This document shows positions 6,023 to 8,902 of a stretch of 8,902 bases of DNA, piece after piece. How positions within the stretch are numbered: position 1 is the stretch's first letter; each line of letters starts with the position of its first letter. This DNA is from an uncultured Bacilli bacterium. GTDB lineage: Bacteria; Bacillota_I; Bacilli_A; RF39; UBA660. The stretch lies in NCBI GenBank assembly GCA_934177545.1, contig CAKPPI010000037.1, positions 1 to 8,902 of the forward strand, given 5' to 3'. The translations under genes and the position numbers were made by a program. The notes beneath the pieces are model-generated. The model did not search any database and was not told where the DNA came from. It saw only the letters and a list, made by a program, of their open reading frames with translations.

Positions 6023-7264
6023 CTATAAATTTTTAGCTATACTAAACTCTATATTAAATCCATTATCATTATAGCCTTTGATAGTACCGTTATGCATGGT
6101 TACAAACTCTTTACAAATAGAAAGTCCAAGTCCTGATATTTTTCTTGAATTATCAGTAGTAAATAATGGCTCAAATATCTTATCAATTATCTTATCATCT
6201 ACTCCTATTCCGTTATCTTTAAAATGAAACAAGTAATTATTATCATCGCTAGTTATTTCAATAGTAATCTTTCCATTATCTTTTAAATAACGCATACTAT
6301 TAGATATTAAATTAGAAATAATTCTTTTAAATTTTGTTACATCTAATGTTATAGTACTTTCTTCTATATCTGTTTTAATTACTAATTCTACTCCGTTATT
6401 TTCAAGTTCTAATTTATAATCTTTTTCTATTTCTTTAACTAAATCCTTTATTTTAATAGAAGTTAACTCTAGTTTTTGTTCTCGTTGATTAACTAAATAA
6501 TCATCAAAAGTTGCTAAGATATTTTTTAGGTGCAGTGCTTTCTCATAGATTTTTTGATTATATTTCTTTATCTCTTCTTTAGTTAGCTTTTCTTCTTCTA
6601 TCAAATTAGAATAACCAAGAATAGACGTTAGTGGTGTTTTTATATCATGAGAAATACTGGCTATTATTCTATTTTGTTCTTTTTTTTCTTCCTCCAGTGA
6701 ATCAACTAAGGAAACAAATTCATTTTGAATAAGAGAAAATTCATTGTCTATTACTACTCTACTTGGTCTTTTGCCAAACTTATAGTTCCTAATATCTTCA
6801 ATTATCCTATTAACTGGTTTAATAATTTTATCTTTAGCAAACAAAAATATTAAAAGCATACAAATTGTAATTACTAAAGTTTGAAAAGACAACAATTCAA
6901 GTATCAGTCTTAAGATACTCATGTTTTTATAAAAGTAAGCATTTACAATATATTCATCATTATTAACTTGGACTTTTTTAGAAAATAAATATAGGTCTTG
7001 TTTATCTTTCTTTGCCCCTTCTTTCTCAATACTAAAAGTTAATTCTTTCTCTTTCTTTATGTTATCAAGATTATTTATTAATTCAGCAAACGTATGATAA
7101 TTATTTTTTATATCTTTAGTAAGAATCTCTTTTTTTAACATTTCTTTTTTACTAAGCATTGGTTCTACATTACACAAGAACCAAATACCTAAAGTTAAAA
7201 TATTTATAAAAGTAATAAAAACAAGTCCAATGAGTATTTTCCTTTTAATTGATTTTTTCTTCAT
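6023..7264 (-). CDS. Sensor histidine kinase of a two-component system
   Basis: This 413-residue membrane kinase should phosphorylate the response regulator encoded just upstream. Two membrane helices (about residues 11-33 and 116-143) flank a charged extracytoplasmic region of roughly 80 residues that probably senses the signal. A HAMP-like linker follows (about 144-195). The HisKA dimerisation helix carries the phosphoacceptor H206 in SISHDIKTPLTS. The ATPase domain shows an N-box (ISNLISNSMRY, 316-326), G1 DNGIG (350-354), an F-box-like FEPLF (364-368) and G2 GLGL (378-381), so it looks catalytically complete. Its extracytoplasmic loop distinguishes it from BceS-type kinases, which lack one. 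The ATG lies 5 nt after the regulator stop, with GAGGGA inside the end of the regulator gene as ribosome binding site. Confidence 0.93.
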   Translation of the reverse strand: MKKKSIKRKILIGLVFITFINILTLGIWFLCNVEPMLSKKEMLKKEILTKDIKNNYHTFAELINNLDNIKKEKELTFSIEKEGAKKDKQDLYLFSKKVQVNNDEYIVNAYFYKNMSILRLILELLSFQTLVITICMLLIFLFAKDKIIKPVNRIIEDIRNYKFGKRPSRVVIDNEFSLIQNEFVSLVDSLEEEKKEQNRIIASISHDIKTPLTSILGYSNLIEEEKLTKEEIKKYNQKIYEKALHLKNILATFDDYLVNQREQKLELTSIKIKDLVKEIEKDYKLELENNGVELVIKTDIEESTITLDVTKFKRIISNLISNSMRYLKDNGKITIEITSDDNNYLFHFKDNGIGVDDKIIDKIFEPLFTTDNSRKISGLGLSICKEFVTMHNGTIKGYNDNGFNIEFSIAKNL

Positions 7265-7269
7265 AATAA

Positions 7270-7944
7270 TTAATCCCTCACAAATTTATAACCATAACCC
7301 CAAATAGTAATTATATATTTATTATTAGGATCTATTTTTTCTCTTAAGTTCTTAATGTTAACGGCTACCGTTCCAATATCACCATAACAATTACCCCACA
7401 CATTTTCAAAGATTTGTTCTTTTGATAAAGCAATACCTGCATTTTCCATTAAATAACTCAAAAGTTCAAATTCTCTAGTTGATACTTCTATCTTCTCTTT
7501 GTTTTTATATACTTCAAAGCTTTCTTTATTAATACTAATTTCCCCAATAGTAATAGTATTCTTACTAACCTTACTTCTAGTTTGTAATCTTAAATGAGAC
7601 TTTATCTTTAAAATAAGTTCCGTATTATCAAATGGTTTAGTAATATAATCATCTCCACCTATTTCATAACCTACCATCTTATCAACTAATTCTTTTTTAG
7701 CAGATAAAAAGACTATTGGACAAGAGACTTTATCTCTTACTTTTATACAAAGTTCTGTACCACTAATATTAGGCATCATTATATCAAGTAGAATTAAATC
7801 ATAATTATAATTACCTGTTTCTAGTACTTTTAAAGCTTCAAGAGAATCAGTTATAATATCAGATTCTATCTTTTCTTTTCTTAAAATTAAAGACACTAAC
7901 TCTGCTATATCCTTATCATCATCTATTATTAATATCTTACCCAT
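7270..7944 (-). CDS. OmpR/PhoB-family response regulator
   Basis: This 224-residue cytoplasmic transcription factor has a receiver domain (about 1-118) with acidic pocket D8/D9, phosphoacceptor D54 in LLDIMMP, S81 and K103 in the ITKPF motif. A winged-helix DNA-binding domain (about 128-222) contains the typical STREFELLSYLMEN and WGYGYKF segments. It is full length with no missing key residue. It is the first gene of the regulator-kinase pair. The start is supported by AAAGGACT about 7 nt upstream of the ATG and by the near-consensus promoter at 7982-8010. Candidate targets are its own promoter (9-bp repeats at 7963-7994) and the repeats upstream of the peptidase-exporter genes. Confidence 0.95.
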   Translation of the reverse strand: MGKILIIDDDKDIAELVSLILRKEKIESDIITDSLEALKVLETGNYNYDLILLDIMMPNISGTELCIKVRDKVSCPIVFLSAKKELVDKMVGYEIGGDDYITKPFDNTELILKIKSHLRLQTRSKVSKNTITIGEISINKESFEVYKNKEKIEVSTREFELLSYLMENAGIALSKEQIFENVWGNCYGDIGTVAVNIKNLREKIDPNNKYIITIWGYGYKFVRD

Positions 7945-7962
7945 ATAACCAGTCCTTTCTAC

Positions 7963-7994
7963 TAACTATCAGTTGCTTTATATTATAACTATCA
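7963..7994. repeat. 9-bp direct repeats overlapping the regulator promoter
   Basis: TAACTATCA occurs at 7963-7971 and 7986-7994, a period of 23 bp or about two helical turns. One copy overlaps the -10/spacer of the regulator promoter and the other lies just downstream of the predicted start. This is a plausible operator for autoregulation or repression. No protein can be assigned to it from sequence alone. Confidence 0.4.
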
Positions 7995-8010
7995 AAAGTA
8001 TGTTCGTCAA
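7982..8010 (-). promoter_or_regulatory. Strong sigma-A promoter of the regulator-kinase genes
   Basis: On the minus strand, TTGACG (8010-8005) and TATAAT (7987-7982) are separated by 17 bp, an 11 of 12 match to consensus. The predicted start is near 7975, giving a leader of about 30 nt. It is back to back with the plus-strand promoter at 8019-8047, with only 8 bp between the two -35 boxes. Confidence 0.8.
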
Positions 8011-8018
8011 TAATTTCT

Positions 8019-8047
8019 TTGCATTTTTTTTATTTTTTATCTATAAT
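8019..8047 (+). promoter_or_regulatory. Sigma-A promoter of the HEXXH protein gene
   Basis: TTGCAT (8019-8024) and a perfect TATAAT (8042-8047) are separated by 17 bp. The predicted start is near 8053-8055, leaving a leader of about 17 nt that holds an ideal AGGAGG (8058-8063) 7 nt before the ATG at 8071. Confidence 0.75.
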
Positions 8048-8070
8048 ATAGTGTTACAGGAGGAAATAAT

Positions 8071-8814
8071 ATGATAAAAGAGTTAAAACAAAACAAACAC
8101 TTAAATAGATTAGAGTTCTTAGCACTTACTAAAAGTTATTTAACTACTTATTTTATATCTTTAGCAAATGGTGATAATAAGGAAAATAGAAAAAAATTAC
8201 TTACTAACTTAAAAGATTATTTATTAATAACAAAAGAAGAGAATGCTATTCTTAGTTATCTAATATCTAACTTTGATAAAATTAAAAACTTTGATACTTT
8301 AGAATCTATCCTAGATAAACTTGATTTAGTAAATGAAGTTACTTTTAAACATTTTAATTCTCTTGGTGAAGATTACATGCGTACTTTAGAATCTAAGGAA
8401 ATTTACTCTTTTCCTACTAAATCTATTTCTTCTTTAGTAGCAGATGATTCTATAGAAAAGGAAGTAATTGGTCTTACTTTATCAAAGGAAGATCTACTAA
8501 ATTATTATCATAAGGAGGATGCTATCTATTACTTATTTGATCACACTAAGACTCTTGATAGCAATCTAGATGATACTAGTTTCTATGGATGTTATCCTAT
8601 TACAGATGAAAATACACTTAAAGAAATTAGAGTTTGTGTACCACCAATCACTAACCTAAAATCTATGTTGATAAATGTTCATGAGTATAGACATGGAATC
8701 GACTTATATCCCTTTCTCGGGAAAAATTATCCTTGCTATGATTATGAATCATCAGCTAAACAAGAAGAAATTAACTTTCAAAAAACTTTATCATTAAGAA
8801 AAGGAAAAGACTAA
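8071..8814 (+). CDS. Unrecognised protein with an HEXXH zinc-peptidase-like motif
   Basis: I do not recognise this 247-residue protein as a named family. It has no signal peptide or membrane helix and is probably cytoplasmic. The N-terminal half (about 1-110) is charged and helix-rich. A short HEXXH motif appears late, as NVHEYRHGIDLYPFLGK: H204, E205 and H208. It is followed 18 residues later by E226 in the segment YESSAKQEE. HEXXH with a downstream Glu is the arrangement of gluzincin-type zinc peptidases, so proteolytic activity is plausible but unproven. Three cysteines (174, 189, 222) lie around the motif. The start is supported by an ideal AGGAGG at 7 nt and a good promoter. It is a single-gene unit, divergent from the two-component genes, and closes at a strong terminator. 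Shared control of the divergent genes is possible because their promoters abut. Confidence 0.8.
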   Translation: MIKELKQNKHLNRLEFLALTKSYLTTYFISLANGDNKENRKKLLTNLKDYLLITKEENAILSYLISNFDKIKNFDTLESILDKLDLVNEVTFKHFNSLGEDYMRTLESKEIYSFPTKSISSLVADDSIEKEVIGLTLSKEDLLNYYHKEDAIYYLFDHTKTLDSNLDDTSFYGCYPITDENTLKEIRVCVPPITNLKSMLINVHEYRHGIDLYPFLGKNYPCYDYESSAKQEEINFQKTLSLRKGKD

Positions 8815-8836
8815 ATACTCTTTTCCTCAGACTGTT

Positions 8837-8878
8837 GACAAATAGGTAGAAATTTTACTTATTTGTCTTTTTATTTTG
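8837..8878 (+). terminator. Strong intrinsic terminator of the HEXXH protein gene
   Basis: GACAAATAGGTAGA (8837-8850) pairs with 8854-8867 over 14 bp, including two G·U wobbles, around a 3-nt loop. TTTTTATTTT follows directly. It begins 22 nt after the stop codon. The remaining bases to the right edge are AT-rich with nothing recognisable. Confidence 0.85.
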
Positions 8879-8902
8879 TAAAAATAATAAAAATTTCCAA
8901 TA

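Noticed and set aside
8835..8840. TTGACA at 8835-8840 as a promoter
   Set aside because: It overlaps the 5' arm of the strong terminator at 8837-8867, and no suitable -10 box lies 16-18 bp downstream.
1..8902. Mycoplasma-like genetic code (UGA as tryptophan)
   Set aside because: The AT-rich sequence and absence of TGA stops among seven genes raised the idea, but conserved tryptophans I checked are TGG and every gene is complete under the standard code.
1..8902. CRISPR arrays, tRNA/rRNA genes, insertion sequences
   Set aside because: I found no regularly spaced repeats, transposase-like protein, or recognisable tRNA or rRNA sequence on either strand.

Overview
The window is AT-rich throughout (well under 40% G+C by eye). 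It has strong AGGAGG-type ribosome binding sites, sigma-A-type promoters with 17-bp spacers and short intrinsic terminators. TAA is the stop in six of the seven main genes and TAG in the other. Conserved tryptophans that I checked are TGG and no reading frame needs UGA as a sense codon, so the standard bacterial code fits. This suggests a low-GC Bacillota chromosome (Bacilli/Erysipelotrichia- or Clostridia-like). I cannot name a genus from the sequence.

Layout. Bases 1-302 hold no conventional gene. On the minus strand they read like a 5' leader: promoter (208-236), a possible 20-codon leader peptide (79-141) containing a run of eight G, a perfect 14-bp inverted repeat enclosing that peptide (60-73/152-165), and an intrinsic terminator (21-50). 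One terminator arm has a second copy near the transcript start. The gene it would control lies off the left edge. Next comes a single-gene unit on the minus strand (303-1256), a putative amidoligase with its own promoter.

The centre is a run of five minus-strand genes, transcribed right to left: response regulator (7270-7944), sensor histidine kinase (6023-7264), a 98-bp gap with tandem direct repeats, a YugP-type membrane zinc metallopeptidase (5241-5924), and the two halves of a heterodimeric ABC exporter (3477-5237 and 1349-3484). The run ends in a terminator at 1328-1350. The exporter halves have the asymmetric ATPase motifs of BmrC/BmrD, LmrC/LmrD and TM287/TM288. The second half carries a large predicted extracytoplasmic insertion.

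On the right, a divergent promoter pair (7982-8010 minus, 8019-8047 plus) drives the regulator/kinase genes one way and an unrecognised 247-residue protein with an HEXXH motif (8071-8814) the other way. That gene ends at a strong terminator (8837-8878).

A reasonable working picture is a signal-responsive export module. The kinase senses an extracytoplasmic cue, the OmpR-type regulator acts on the repeats upstream of the peptidase gene, and the peptidase and exporter are made together. The link between regulator and exporter is inferred from gene order only.
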